This document shows, in pieces, positions 12,445 through 23,569 of a stretch of DNA of 64,000 nucleotides. A program made the translations under genes and the position numbers. This stretch comes from Bryoerythrophyllum caledonicum (Eukaryota; Streptophyta; Bryopsida; Pottiales; Pottiaceae). Where the stretch lies: the NCBI GenBank assembly GCA_963971425.1, contig OZ020515.1:39661198-39725197 (forward strand), in the 5' to 3' direction. The first letter of the stretch is position 1; each line of letters starts with the position of its first letter. Below the pieces are notes generated by a model, which was not told the DNA's origin, ran no database searches, and saw only the letters and a program-made list of their open reading frames with translations.

Positions 12445-12950
12445 AACCCAAGTCAATCATTTGCCCACACGATCACGCATTGTAAGGCAAGGAACCAAAA
12501 AAACTTCTTCTTTTCCACATAAAACTTAGAGACCTTTATATTAATTTCATTTTATTTTCTCTCTCAAATGATGTGGTATAAACCTTCTCTTTCACTATAA
12601 TACATACGGATTCTCATTCTAAGACATGGTTACGTCACAAAAAAATAAAGCGCAACTTGGTAAGTTTTGAATCTCTACCCCTTTTACAATGGTTTCGAAT
12701 ATGCTACACCCCTTTTAAACCTCTAAAAATTCATGTACACTACAAGAATACAACATCATCATTAATATAATGGTAATGAACTTAAACATTTTGTAGTGCA
12801 AAGACTCGACACCAAGTAAAGTCAAAGAAAATTCCCCTCAACCTAGGAAAGAAAGTTAACCGTGTTGTCTACTTAAAACTTTCATCTTTTAATTCATGCG
12901 GTTAATCTTTATACTTAATAAGTATGAACTAAGGTCGTACGCTGAGACGT
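12445..12950. repeat. Dispersed unclassified repeat, copy B
   Basis: Same order of landmarks as copy A at 9775-10290: CAAGTCAATCATTTG start, TTCCACATAAAACTTAG, ATATGCTACACCCC, CGACACCAAGTAAAG. The copies differ at many positions, so they are old. Confidence 0.65.
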
Positions 12951-13369
12951 ATCCATAAAACCTTTTTGTTTCAAACTTTACTCATGGCACTAGAATGAAC
13001 GGTTTTGAAGAGATTTTGTTGTGAAAATGCCTGTCCTTTAGGGATTAATCCTTAAGAGCCCAAGTGTACGTGGGGGGTACGTTTTAGATTTTGGGCAGGT
13101 TATTAAAATTCTAAACTAAATCTTTAAATAAAAAATATCTTATACTAGATTGTCCCGGATAAGATCTCCATGGAGATATTTTTAATTTGATTTTTGGATT
13201 CATGGTGTGAAAGTTAGTACCACTGAAAGTTAGAATTGGGACCTCGGGGAGCTCTAAAATTTTGCTGAGAGTCTCTATTGACATTGAGATTTTCCATACA
13301 AGTAGATAATATTACCTTCTTTGAAAATTAAAAAAAATCTTGTCTACAGTGTAAAAAATAATTTTAGTT

Positions 13370-13880
13370 GAAGTCTAACATTTTTACACATTTCGGGCAA
13401 GCGGGGAAAAAAACTTATTATTTTCTACATAAAACCTAGAGATCTTCATATTTTTCACTTTTTATTTTTTCAACAAGAATATGTGGCGTAAACCTTCTTA
13501 TTGACCGTCTGGAATATCATTCTAAAGTACATTAAATTCTCAAAAGAATATATTGTGAATTGACAATTTTTGAACATCCACTCCTTGCACACTTGTTTTG
13601 AATATGCTACACCCCTTCTCTACCTCTGAAAATTGGTGTAATAGGAACTAACATCATGCTTACCACAATGGTAAAAGATTTAGACCTTTTGTAGTGCAAA
13701 TATTTAATACAAAGTGAAATCAAAGTCTGCTCATCCACTCAATGCAGGGAACATAATCAACCATTTTCTTGACTTGAAACACTATAATCTTTCAATCCGT
13801 GTGGTCAAAGTATATGAATTTTTATGAGTATGTTACTTAGTAAGTCTTGATGGAGATCCTACAGTCAAAAGGATAAATTT
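13370..13880. repeat. Dispersed unclassified repeat, copy C
   Basis: Direct copy of the same repeat (TTCTACATAAAACCTAGAG, ATATGCTACACCCCTT, ATAATCTTTCAATCCGTG). An inverted partial copy follows at about 13965-14170, where GACCGCACGGATTGA and CATCATGTCAAGAATGAT read in the opposite sense. The right flank runs into the DUF7869-like gene. Confidence 0.65.
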
Positions 13881-14427
13881 AAGGTTTTATTTCCTTCCTT
13901 ATCCATTGCACTAGAATGAATAATGTTGAAGTGTTTTTGGTGTGAAATTGTCACGGGCTTTTAGGGGTTAAGTAACATACTCACAAAGTTTCATAAAATT
14001 GACCGCACGGATTGATTTATTTTTAATTTTATAGTAGACAAAATTGGTTCATTTTTTCCCTAGATTGAGTCGATTACCGGAATTTTACTTTACTTGGTTT
14101 CAAAAGTTTGCGTTACATAGGGTCTAGATTCATTACCATCATGTCAAGAATGATATTAGTTCCTTATATACCAATGTTTAGGGATGGAGAAGAAGTATAG
14201 CATGTTGGAAGACACTTTGCAAGGAGTTGATGCTCTTCAAATATTAAATTTTTTCATTTCAAAGAAGTTTATCAAAAGGTTTAGTATCATCATCATATGA
14301 TGAACATTAAATATGTGATCAGAAACATATCTTCTATCAGATGAATGGTGCTTTAGAGGTTAACAATTAGTATATGTATTTTGACTAATGTGCAACTATA
14401 ATGTTTTTTTTCTTCTCAATAGTGATA

Positions 14428-16033
14428 ATGGAGAGCCGCACGATTCAGACTCCTTTGATACGGCCACACATCGAAAGGGACAATATGCCTTCTAATAGCT
14501 CTGTGGGGGCCCGATTAGTACGAGCAGCACGTGCAAGGCAAATTCAACAGAGATTTGTTGGGATCACAACATCTGAATTGGAAAGGGCAGTAGAATTGCT
14601 TTCAGAAAGAGGAGATGTGGTGGGTTTAGCAACGAGGGAGCATGCATTCAAAAGTGGCATGGAATTGAATGGGTCAAAATTGTTCCCATTCGAGGTGGTG
14701 GTGCGTATCACTAAGGTAGATGATGCATTGCATTGGACCGTAGAGATTGTAGGAGAACGCCTTGGCATGTGTGTGGGCTTGATCATTCGTTGGCATCGAT
14801 CTTTGCTACGTGTAGTGGCTGTGGAACCTGATATCACAGGTGTCCATGGTGACATAGGATCACATATAGCGCCTACAGAAGTGATGGCCCCAGAATTTGA
14901 TTTTCATGAGTTCATCAACACACCAGGATCCACCCAGAGGTCTCGACGCAGTAGTCATGCTTCAAACGCCATAGATGAAAATTTGCCATTTTCCCAATCT
15001 ACTCCTTCAAATATCCAAGATTTGCCCCATGTAGATGGATATGCTTATGTTAGACCAGCACGTCGTCCATATTCTATGCAAAATAGGAGAAGGAGAGATT
15101 CAAGGGAGCCATCATTGGCAGAAGCTGCACCATCTAAGGTATCGCTTAGAAGCGTGCAAATTGCAATGGCACAAGGAGGATGCAAACGCAATTGTTTGAG
15201 GGACGTTCCAGCAAGGTATCTATTGGATATGCGATATAATGCATGGGGTAATGAGTTTTCAGTTCGAAGTACGTGGATGAGACAGATGTTGGTTTCTTTT
15301 TACACGAGGACGGAAGGAACTCGTCGAGACAAGTTTGTAACAAAGTTAGATGGGAAAGAAATTTGCAATGCTTGCTACGCTCTTGGGGTTGGATATTCAC
15401 AAAGGCGCTTTAAGCAATTGAAGAAGGACTGTCTAATATATGGAAGGGTGACATCGATTCACGGCAATACCCTTTCAGATCCGATAAGAGAGAGTACTAG
15501 AATGTCTGCAGCAGAGGCTTGCTTTAAATTGTTTGTCGATGAAGCTGGTTGTCCTCAACCTCATCCTTGTATTCGCCGTAAGAGTGACAACGAAGTAGTG
15601 CCTCTCATTCTCTTTCCTATGAGTACAGCCAAATTTGATGTATTCAATTACGTGAACGAGGAGGTGAAGAGAATTTGTAATGGGGAAACCATTTCTATGA
15701 GTTCGTTCCGGAGGATGTGGCGCATGAAGTATCCCCACGTTCAGGTACCTCTATTCTCGAGATTCTCAAAGTGTTATCATTGTTGGGAGTATAAATGCGG
15801 ATGCAAGGATAAAGATAAAGGAGTTGTTTATGTTGCATCTGTGCAACCAGATGGAAGAACGTAGGCATTATTGGATATTCAAGAGGTCGTGTTATATTAG
15901 CCCTGAGTTGTACATGTGCATCATCGTGGATGGCATGGACCAAAATACGACCATGGTATCGAGGATGCGTCAGACTGTAAAGAACATTGAACACCGGTTT
16001 GTGAAGACCCATCTAACACCATATTCGTTATAA
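14428..16033 (+). pseudogene. N-terminal part of a DUF7869-type protein (frameshifted, truncated)
   Basis: An open frame begins at the ATG at 14428; the preceding sequence ends TTCTCAATAG, a good intron 3' end. The frame runs to 15864 (about 479 aa). The second half carries a conserved core: EICNACYALGVGYSQRRFK, FVDEAGCPQPHPCIRR, FPMSTAKFDVF, a FRRMWRMKYP stretch, and a Cys-rich motif CYHCWEYKCGC. From 15824 a second frame continues with MEERRHYW and then CIIVDGMDQNTTMV, the first acidic motif of this family, up to HRFVKTHL. The two frames overlap, so a one-base frameshift separates them. The family is widespread in eukaryotes and uncharacterised; I infer a transposase-like role from its patchy, repetitive occurrence. 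The matching C-terminal part (QLDN, GHTHEDID) is absent here but present on the other strand at 48.4-49.8 kb. The family name is from memory. Confidence 0.5.
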
Positions 16034-16350
16034 TGGGAGATTTCCATGATTTTGAAGATATATGATCTTTAAAGTATCAATATATATAGACAATTGTAGG
16101 TGCAAAGCATATCAACAATGCACCAAGAATACTATATTTCATTACATGGATGGACCAAATTAGCCGAATGTCCCAAAAATGGTAACGCTAAAAGAAGCAT
16201 GTACCATTATTCCAAGCTTTATTTAAAACTTCATGAAAAAAATCACAAACAACACTCATTCACCCGAGGCAAAACACAATCGTCCTATCACTAATCAAAT
16301 GGTCTACGGAGTTCCACCATAAGCTTCTATACGCGTCTTCAAAAAAGCCC
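16034..16350. other. Non-coding DNA
   Basis: No gene recognised. It lies between the truncated DUF7869-like gene (+) and candidate minus-strand exons. Confidence 0.4.
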
Positions 16351-16357
16351 TCTAACG

Positions 16358-16571
16358 TTGCCTTGTCCATGTTGCGCCATTCTCTTGCATTACTGGACTC
16401 TCTAGAAGACGCTGCAAACCCCGCCTACGCACCTCGTCACTGTTTGATTTGGGCAGCGAGTGCCGGCGAGAGGGGGAAGGAGAGCATTTGCCTCTAGCAG
16501 CATCTACTGACAAAGTTCGGGGACGGAGACATTTACCGAATGGTTCCTGCACAATAGGCGCCACACACAAT
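16358..16571 (-). CDS. Candidate terminal exon, basic Ser/Arg-rich, unknown
   Basis: On the minus strand a plausible 3' splice site (CCTATTGTGCAG) opens a frame that reads PSPSRRHSLPKSNSDEVRRR and ends with TRQR and a stop. It could be the last exon of the minus-strand locus upstream or of a small separate gene. The support is only the splice signal and the biased composition. Confidence 0.3.
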
Positions 16572-16775
16572 CCAAAGAAATACACTTTAGGTCGAATGTT
16601 GCTACACAAGACACATGAAAATTTAATCATTGAGATCCATCTTAGCGCACATTAGGTCAGATGGAGCTAAAATGCAAAGGAAAGATCCATAGAGCACATT
16701 TAACCCCAAACAAAAAAAACAAACTCAAATGAACCAAAACTACATTAGTGCAATGTAGCTCAACAACAAACCAAA

Positions 16776-17179
16776 ATTGTCTAGGCCAAAACATCGCAAT
16801 AGTGCAATAAATTGGAGGTCATCATAACACGCACCGCAAGCGAGCGTTGGGAAGTACCATCCCTTAAACCGTCGTAGAGAATACGCTTTGCTGGACTACA
16901 ATTATCCGGATTTAAAGGCGGGGACCCAGGAACTAAACGAGGCCACTACGGCAAAGGCGAGTTGTTCCTATCATGAATTGGCTCCCGCGCAATAGGGCTT
17001 TCAACAACTCCATCGTCCACTGCCATGGTCGAATAATCCATGGTTGATTGCGCGGTTGCAACAGAGTGCAACAAAAGCCCTTTACTCCGAAGAGAAAGGA
17101 CGAACTCCTCTGGCCCTAGCAAGGAATTCACGGATGCCCGACAGTCACAGTCCTGTAGAAATTTCAACCGCAGCGACAC
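16776..17179 (-). pseudogene. Candidate minus-strand coding segment, unknown
   Basis: The frame reads through MDYSTMAVDDGVVESP and, past one in-frame TAG, on to PLNPDNCSPAKRILYDGLRD and NLLHYCDVLA before a second stop. No domain was recognised. The single TAG fits the window-wide pattern of CAG-to-TAG changes. It may be another exon of the locus that contains the FCP1-like domain. Confidence 0.3.
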
Positions 17180-17456
17180 TCACATACCTTAGAACAATAG
17201 ATGAAAATTCCAATCATTCAAAATAGCACGACATTCCATCAGTAGTAGATATCCAATTCCCACAACAAACAAAGCGGTGAAACATCTCAGTTTCATTTAT
17301 AAAAAAAATATACACAAAAAATGGTCCAACAAAATTTACAACATCGAGCTGCAGTCAATCGATATAGTTTAGCTCTATGCGACCTAAAGTGTAAAAGGCA
17401 TCTAAGCGTTCCCAACGGCATTAAGAGCGGAGATTTTGAAACGCTTGGATTGCGTT

Positions 17457-18590
17457 TCAGATACTTGCAGACTGACCACACGTCTTCTGATCATTATAAA
17501 ACATCTCCCGGCCAGAGGGATGTTCGGCCCGGTACTGCGCTAGACCACCCGGAAACCGATGAAGGTCAGAGAGATATGGCAGTAATTCCTCCAACAATAC
17601 AGAGTCGTCTCTCGCGCCAACATGTTTGTGCGACCATGATGGAAGAAGAAGGACGTTCTCCGGCAAATTGAGCATGTGCTTAATCGGGCTGTCGTCAATG
17701 ACAAGCGTATTTGCCGGAGTATACTCACGACCCAACCTATTGAAGAGATGGCTCAATAAGGTCTTCAAGAAGATGTCCTTCTGAGTGCCAGATTCCTTCA
17801 TGTAGAATGTTCTGCTACCGATTCTACGCTCGGGAATCCTATCGCAACTCTCCTGACCAAAAATCCTGAGAGGGTACGAAGAACTATGCTGAAAAAGATA
17901 ATTACATATCTGACGTGTTGTAGATTCCATCATCGAACTCCAGATTGTGATGGTGGCAATCTTAGACAACTTCGTAAGAAATTCAGCACAACCAGGGCGC
18001 ACTCGAACTAGTTTAGGGCCTACTTCGGCCGGCAGCAAAGCCGAGTGGATGGACGGGATAGAGTTCCTGGATCCTCTGGCCTGCCACGACGGCTCACACG
18101 TGCATAGAATCCCATTGAGGTCCAGCACAATGTTCAACCACCTGCCCTCGATATCTGAATGGACTCTAGGTATTTCTTCTAGATTATTGGCATCATTTAT
18201 TGATGCCTCGCCGACCTGGTTCGGAAACACCAGGAGAACGACCAATATTACTACAGATTCATTAACAACGACAAATCAACTATACGTAGAACGAAAGAGA
18301 TAAATGGGGGGGAGGAGTGATGGGGGAATGAGTGGAGTTCGAAAAGAGTTAGAAGAATACCTCGAGAACTTCATCGTCTTGCAGCATTTCGTCTCGGACA
18401 CCCATCGATCCCAACGAACCCTGCATGCTGTCAAGGGGCCCGGAGTGCCCGACATCCATTTGGGGGCACGGTTCGGGGACAAGAAGAGGTGGCTCAGAAT
18501 CATGATTGATCTCGTCTACAAGCACGGCTGAAACTTGGACGACCTCTTCTATGACTGGTTGAGCAATCGCGTCATCACCGAAACTTAGAT
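17457..18590 (-). CDS. FCP1/SCP-like HAD phosphatase domain, two exons
   Basis: Exon 18590-18361 is acidic (FGDDAIAQPVIEEVVQ) and ends at a donor GTATTC. The second exon, from about 18215 after FPNQ/CAG, carries the FCP1-homology fold: motif I WLNIVLDLNGILC, KLVRVRPGCAEFLTKLSK, TIWSSMMESTTRQI, and motif IV TLVIDDSPIKHM, ending KTCGQSASI. Phase-0 joining keeps the frame. Members of this family dephosphorylate phosphoserine, classically on the RNA polymerase II tail, through a DxDx(T/V) motif. Here the motif reads DLNGI: the second Asp, normally the acid/base, is Asn. From memory, plants have FCP1-like proteins with DLNG, so this may be a lineage variant rather than decay. The intron upstream of the first exon has a donor (CAG/GTTAGT at about 18790) that joins in frame to the last exon of ParB-like gene 2, so the two may be one gene. 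Confidence 0.6.
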
Positions 18591-18670
18591 CTGGAAAAGT
18601 TCAACTTCACCCTATCAGCGGATGGGCACAGAAGACACGGATACAAGTCACAGTGGTTAGATGTCAAGCA

Positions 18671-18696
18671 GTTTAGCTCGAGTTGAGCTGAAGTGC
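18671..18696. repeat. Palindromic site, degenerate, between the last ParB-like gene 2 exon and the FCP1 exons
   Basis: Reads GTTTAGCTCGAGTTGAGCTG and then AAGTGC, a decayed copy of the palindrome with arms CACTTTAGCTC and GAGCTAAAGTG. It lies in the candidate intron 18790-18591. Confidence 0.7.
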
Positions 18697-19784
18697 TCGC
18701 CGTGCACTGTAATATTAACAAAATAAATATTGGAGTACAAAATTGGACATTTACAAAATGTTCTGCCTCTATACACTCGCAACTACGTTACACTAACCTG
18801 ACGATGACCTGGGGACATCTACAATAGATTCGTCCCGATCGGGCGACTTCGGAGGGGAAGAGGGGCGGGCCGATGCGGAAGGGAGAACAGGAAGCAATTG
18901 AGCCCCACTGGAGACGAGGGAGGTACCCGACGGATATGGTAGCTGCAAATCGCGAGACGGACTCGCAGACCCGCCGTCCGGTGATGCGGGAGGCTGGGGG
19001 ATTGCAGCAATAACTACGGGCGGTGTTGTGGCGGCAGTTGGCAAATTAGCCGACATGAATCTCTGCATCATGAGCATCATCTCGGCATGCCTCTGATTTT
19101 GGTCTCTCTTCATTACATCGTCACGCCTCCGCTACAGATCCCTGAGCTCCTCGTCGCACTCCGCAAGCCGCTGCTCCATCAACCTCATCCGGGTGGCCTC
19201 CTCTTCGAGCTTCTTCTCAAGGGAGATCAACCTGCTGTCATCCTGAGCGCTGCTCGCGACAGCCAACGGAGAGCGCGTGCTCGCGCTAGCAACCTTCCTC
19301 TTCTTGGCCGCCGGGCGAGCGGTTGAAGCGCCCAAGGTGGGAGCTGAATGAGGCCTGTCGGAAATCTCCAACGAGTCCAACTCCGGGAAGTCAAGTCGTT
19401 GTCGCGAGGATGCGATTGTGTCTCCTGCTTCAGATTGAGAGGCACTCTGAAACTCAGGCGGAGTAGCGTCAACGAAGTCATCCTGGGACTCATTATCCGG
19501 AGTGACGGTGCTCGAGATCGGGCACGCAACCACAGCGCTCGGCTCAGCATCCCTTCCTCATCGCCGAGGTCAATAATGGCTTTCCCCTTCCTCTTTCCAA
19601 CGGCATCTCCAAGCTCGGGGAAGATCTCCGAGTTGACGTGATACGCAGATATATCAAAATCGGCCCGATCCAACGTCAAGGCGACCTCGAAGGCGTCGTC
19701 GAGATCCTGCTCATCGGTGTCGTGAGAAATGCAGAATGCCTCCAGGTCTAGCATCTGCACACCAATGGATTGAACAAGATTCAA

Positions 19785-20018
19785 TTTAGGTCGAGTCGAG
19801 CTAAACTCACTACAAACAATTGCTGGTATGAAAACTCAGCTATTATAACTTCAAATCATACGAACGAAGTAAATGACATCCATAAAATCGTACAATTAAA
19901 AGCCAACACTTTAGCTCGAGTCGAGCTAAAGTGACACCAAGTGAGCATAGGCAAGACCTCTTTGAAACTAAGAGGTCAGAAAGGGAATAAACACTTTAGC
20001 TCGAGTCGAGCTAAACTG
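19785..20018. repeat. Three palindromic sites in intron 20030-19755
   Basis: Sites at 19785-19808 (partial), 19907-19933 (perfect arms CACTTTAGCTC and GAGCTAAAGTG around GAGTC) and 19992-20018 (one mismatch). All lie between the splice sites of the second and third exons of ParB-like gene 2. Confidence 0.85.
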
Positions 20019-21485
20019 CAGGATGCTTACCACACTCGCTGTCAGTAATTTCGTCCTACCAAACAGCTGGACAACAGAATCCCCCCTCTTGCAGAACAAC
20101 TCCAGGACCTTGATGAAGAACTCCATCCTCAGCTCGTTCAAATTCATGGAGTACGCCAACTCGTTGTACTTGCGCAGCTTCGTGTACAACACATGCTCAG
20201 GAGCCGCGTAGATCTTCTTTACGGCCGGGATCACCGTAAGCTCCTTCTTGAAGAGAAAGAGGAGCCGAACCGGGTCTAGAGCGTTGTTGGTCTTCGGCGC
20301 GAATCCTCCGAGGCGCTCGTTCTCGGAGGGAAGATACTTCGACTACAGCACATCGTATGCATGGCACAACGACGGGCCCTCAGCAAACGCTGTCACTTGA
20401 AGGTGTGACTGCTCGTTGCCGCAAATGAAGAGCGAGGCTGGAAGATCGGTGAGGGGAGGCTGCCCTTTCGATGCGAACATCGTCATGAACTTGTCGAAGA
20501 AGGGCCTCTCCAACGACGACGATGACGTCCCAGAGAACCCAGGGATGTTCCGGAAGTCGATGATGCCGAGCTTCACATTGCAGTCCAGGTTGCGCCACGA
20601 ATCTGAAGGCCACGTCCCGAGCGAATTTGTTGCCGCCTTGTAAGAACGGAAGTGCAGCGCTCCCACTGGTGAAACGAACCGCGACCGCACATCGATGAAG
20701 ACTCTGAAGAACTCCTTCGCGTACGGAGAGAGATCTTTACATTTGCAGTTGCGAAACTGCGTCTGCCTCGAGTTGGCGTAGTACGAATTCGGTGGATCCC
20801 AATCCAAGAGGGCACGCTTGGAGGCCTTGCTGACGTTGTAGTTCTTCTTGAACGTCCGCCAGTTTGAACGTTTGTACGCTCCAGTGCTGTTGAAGAAGGC
20901 CAGCTCCGGCCTGATCAGTTGAAGTTCCATCCGAGCGACCTCCTTCCTCTTCCTCCGATCCACCGAGTCCCGGGCTATATAGCAATCCTCTAGCGCAGAA
21001 TTTGGCAGCTTGATGACCACCTTCGGGTAGGGCAGTTTCCGAGATGGCCCTGATCGATTGAGAATGTGCTTGCACATTTTCGCGTGATCGGCTTCGGTCA
21101 TGTTGCCGAGAAACTTGAAGAACTCGCGCGTCAGAACCCCATCCTTCTCAGGAACCCAAGACTTTGCGTCCTTGAACTTTGCCAAGGGCGTCGAAGTTGA
21201 ATCGACGTTGATGAGGACGCCATGCGCCGCAGAAGAGATGACATCGGACCAGAGCTCGAAGGTTTCATTTGTCGCGGTGATGATCTTCACCTCGTTCGTA
21301 ATTGAAAGCTCCTTCGCCTTCCCGACTTTCTTGAGCGCCGCCTGGCTCTTCGCAACGTCAATCATTGCGAAGCGCTCACGAACCGCGTTATGAAATGGCT
21401 GCGCAGAACATAAAAGGGTCGTTTGAGTATACAATAAAGCAGGAATATAAACATGTCCAGTAGGGTCCAAATACTACAAGTTTCC

Positions 21486-21598
21486 TTGAGTCGAGCTAAC
21501 TTGCAACCCATGAGATGACAATGACGATTTCTTAACTATACATATGACTGTACAGATACAGAGCGCATTTGCACTTTAGCTCGAGTCGAGCTAAAGTG
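21486..21598. repeat. Two palindromic sites in intron 21623-21399
   Basis: A half-site at 21486-21503 (TTGAGTCGAGCTAACTTG) and a perfect copy at 21572-21598. Both lie in the short intron between the first two exons of ParB-like gene 2. Confidence 0.85.
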
Positions 21599-23141
21599 CA
21601 TGACCTTGGTTATGATATATTACCTTAAATTTCTTGTCATTTGCAATCTCCGCTACCGTTCTCCGACCTGACTTGTGAGACCCGCGAACGCCTGTGGCAG
21701 AGTGCTTCGGCATTGGTCTCCCAGCTTGGATCCACAAAGCACGGGAGCCGAGGATATTTGTTGCCCACGTTGGCTTGAATTGGACCAAATGATTCACGCG
21801 ATTATAATACGCGGAAATCTTCCTCAGCTTCTCCGGATCTTGCGTCCAGACAATGTAACATTGCCATGTTTAGAAGTGCCTTCTCATCACCTCCGGAACG
21901 TTGCCGTTAATCATCTCCTTTGAGGCAGCAACGCTGTGCTGGCCGTTGATGATGTAGAAGTCGCAGTCGCTGAGCTCCTCCACAGTCATCGGCAAAGTGT
22001 CGAGCTTCGGCATGACGCAGAGAGTCTGCTTCTGCGTCTTGTCTGGCATTTGGAGGTAGTAATGCTTCAACTCCTCCATGCCCCGAGGCTCGAACGCACG
22101 GATCGTCCACTCCGGCGGTGCATTATGCAACCTCATCACGTCAAGCTCGATCTTCATCTCTCTGTCGCCTTTGAAAAAGCAGCTCTGACACTCCGTCCAG
22201 AATTTCTGGTAAATCTGTTGGACGTTGTTGTAGTCGATTGTCTCTCCGTATCCGAGCGCCTTGGGGAGCTCCGAGAGTGCAGAGGCCATCGAATTGGCTA
22301 GCTCATCCTCCGATACGAGCTTCGACTTCTTTCTTGAAGAGGTCTTCGGCTTCTTGGCAGCTGACCGCTTCTTGACGGGGGAAGCAGACAGCGTGTTGCG
22401 CAGAGTGCTTCGACTTGTTCTCGCACCTGGAGTTCTAACCGGTACCGACGCTTGACTCATGTCCTGGCTACCGGTTACGGCCCCCGAAACCGTTGAAAGT
22501 TCTATCGGGCGTCTTGCCGCGATATTCTTTGCCTTATCTAGAGCGGCAAAGGTACTCATTCTAGATAGAATGACGCGCAGTTTATTAGCTATAGCCTTTG
22601 CTTTCAGCGGCTGACCGCTACTAGTCTCCCATTTCTTAAGGGAGATCTCATGCTCGACCTGAGTCACTATTTCCTCAAATTTGGAAGACCTAAGAGAATC
22701 GACCAAATCCAAGATACAGAAGGGAAATGAACTATTGTTTACTATAATAGTAAAGAAATACGGATCTAAGGAGTCAGTGGTCGTCTCACACAACAACTTA
22801 ACGTGATCGTTATCTTTGTGGACTACATCAGTAACTTTGGTCTTGAAGTCGATGTGCTGGGGATCGACGATAGCACCAGCGAAGGTCTGACCAAACACTA
22901 AATGATCCGTATAGGTCGCCCACAGAAGCGTCCACTTCAGTGTCATCGATGGGTCCTTCAGCTCCCAGCAATCCAAGTGGTTGTTGTCGTCCCCATCGTC
23001 ATCGTCAACGTCGACAGGCTTTGGCTGGAAGAAGTGCTGCAGCTGCGACACCATCCTGTCCCTCTCAGATCTGCACAAACACGAAACAGAGCAAAGATAT
23101 TAGATTGCTCTATTGATCATCCGATTAGGACGGCGAGGTCA

Positions 23142-23169
23142 CACATTAGCTCGACTCGAGCTAAAGTGT
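23142..23169. repeat. Palindromic site in the large first intron
   Basis: CACATTAGCTCGACTCGAGC and then TAAAGTGT. The centre is GACTC, the complement of the GAGTC seen in other copies. Confidence 0.85.
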
Positions 23170-23245
23170 ACTGATATTCAAGTATGTGAGTAATACTCTA
23201 AAACATAATTTAGTCATTTAGAACGTTCTCTTAGACGCTTACAAT

Positions 23246-23408
23246 CAACTCATGCCTACTTCTCGTTCAACTCTCAAAAATGTGGGAGAGCTTCAGTTCC
23301 CCCTTAAATCACTCACGAACCTCACTCTTAGAGGTTCTCAAGTGGTTGAAGCGGGACTGAAGCTCTTGCACGATTTATGAGAGGTGAACGGAAAGTAGAC
23401 GTGAGTTG
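23246..23408 (+). ncRNA. Imperfect hairpin 1, pre-miRNA-like
   Basis: The left arm (from 23246, CAACTCATGCCTACTT) pairs over almost 80 nt with the right arm ending at 23408 (GTAGACGTGAGTTG). The terminal stem is GAACCTC/GAGGTTC around a 7-nt loop (ACTCTTA). The best-paired block holds AGAGCTTCAGTT on the 5' side and GGGACTGAAGCTCT on the 3' side. Mismatches are scattered rather than clustered. Length and shape fit a plant pre-miRNA or a small MITE-derived hairpin. There is no proof of transcription; it could be read from either strand. Confidence 0.45.
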
Positions 23409-23464
23409 AGTTAGAAGACTGCAATTACACCAATGTATCAATGATGTATTCAAGTTTTAGCTGC

Positions 23465-23491
23465 ATCTTTAGCTCGACTCGAGCTAAAGTG
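23465..23491. repeat. Palindromic site between the two hairpins
   Basis: CTTTAGCTCGACTCGAGCTA and then AAGTG, missing only the outer bases of the left arm. Confidence 0.85.
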
Positions 23492-23569
23492 CTCATGCAT
23501 GGAATGCATAGTTGAACAGTTCTGACACTTACAGTATTCATTCAAACGACTTTCCTATACATTTTTATT

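Larger units (their letters stand above)
18793..23070 (-). pseudogene. ParB-like gene 2: multi-exon gene with an NGQHS motif, three in-frame stops and one frameshift
   Basis: Three minus-strand exons have good splice sites and matching phase 0. Exon 23070-21624 opens after TTTGTGCAG, with the first ATG at 23053. Exon 21398-20031 lies between TTCTGCGCAG and GTAAGC. Exon 19754-18793 opens after TTGGTGTGCAG. Order of parts: an Asp-rich stretch (VDVDDDDGDDNNH), FAGAIVDPQHIDFKTKV (ParB N-terminal-like), a basic linker KKRSAAKKPKTSSRKKSK, then CDFYIINGQHSVAASKEMI, the ParB/DGQH signature. A long middle region is unknown (GIIDFRNIPGFSGTSSSS). The last exon has KRKGKAI, a basic motif AAKKRKV (likely NLS), a coiled coil (LEKKLEEEATRMRLMEQRLA) and a Pro-rich end. 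Each of the first two exons has one in-frame stop; the third has one stop and a one-base frameshift near 19545. Candidate 5' exons lie at 24404-24469 and ending at 24926. The function is unknown; DNA binding is inferred from the ParB-like fold and basic regions. Confidence 0.55.
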
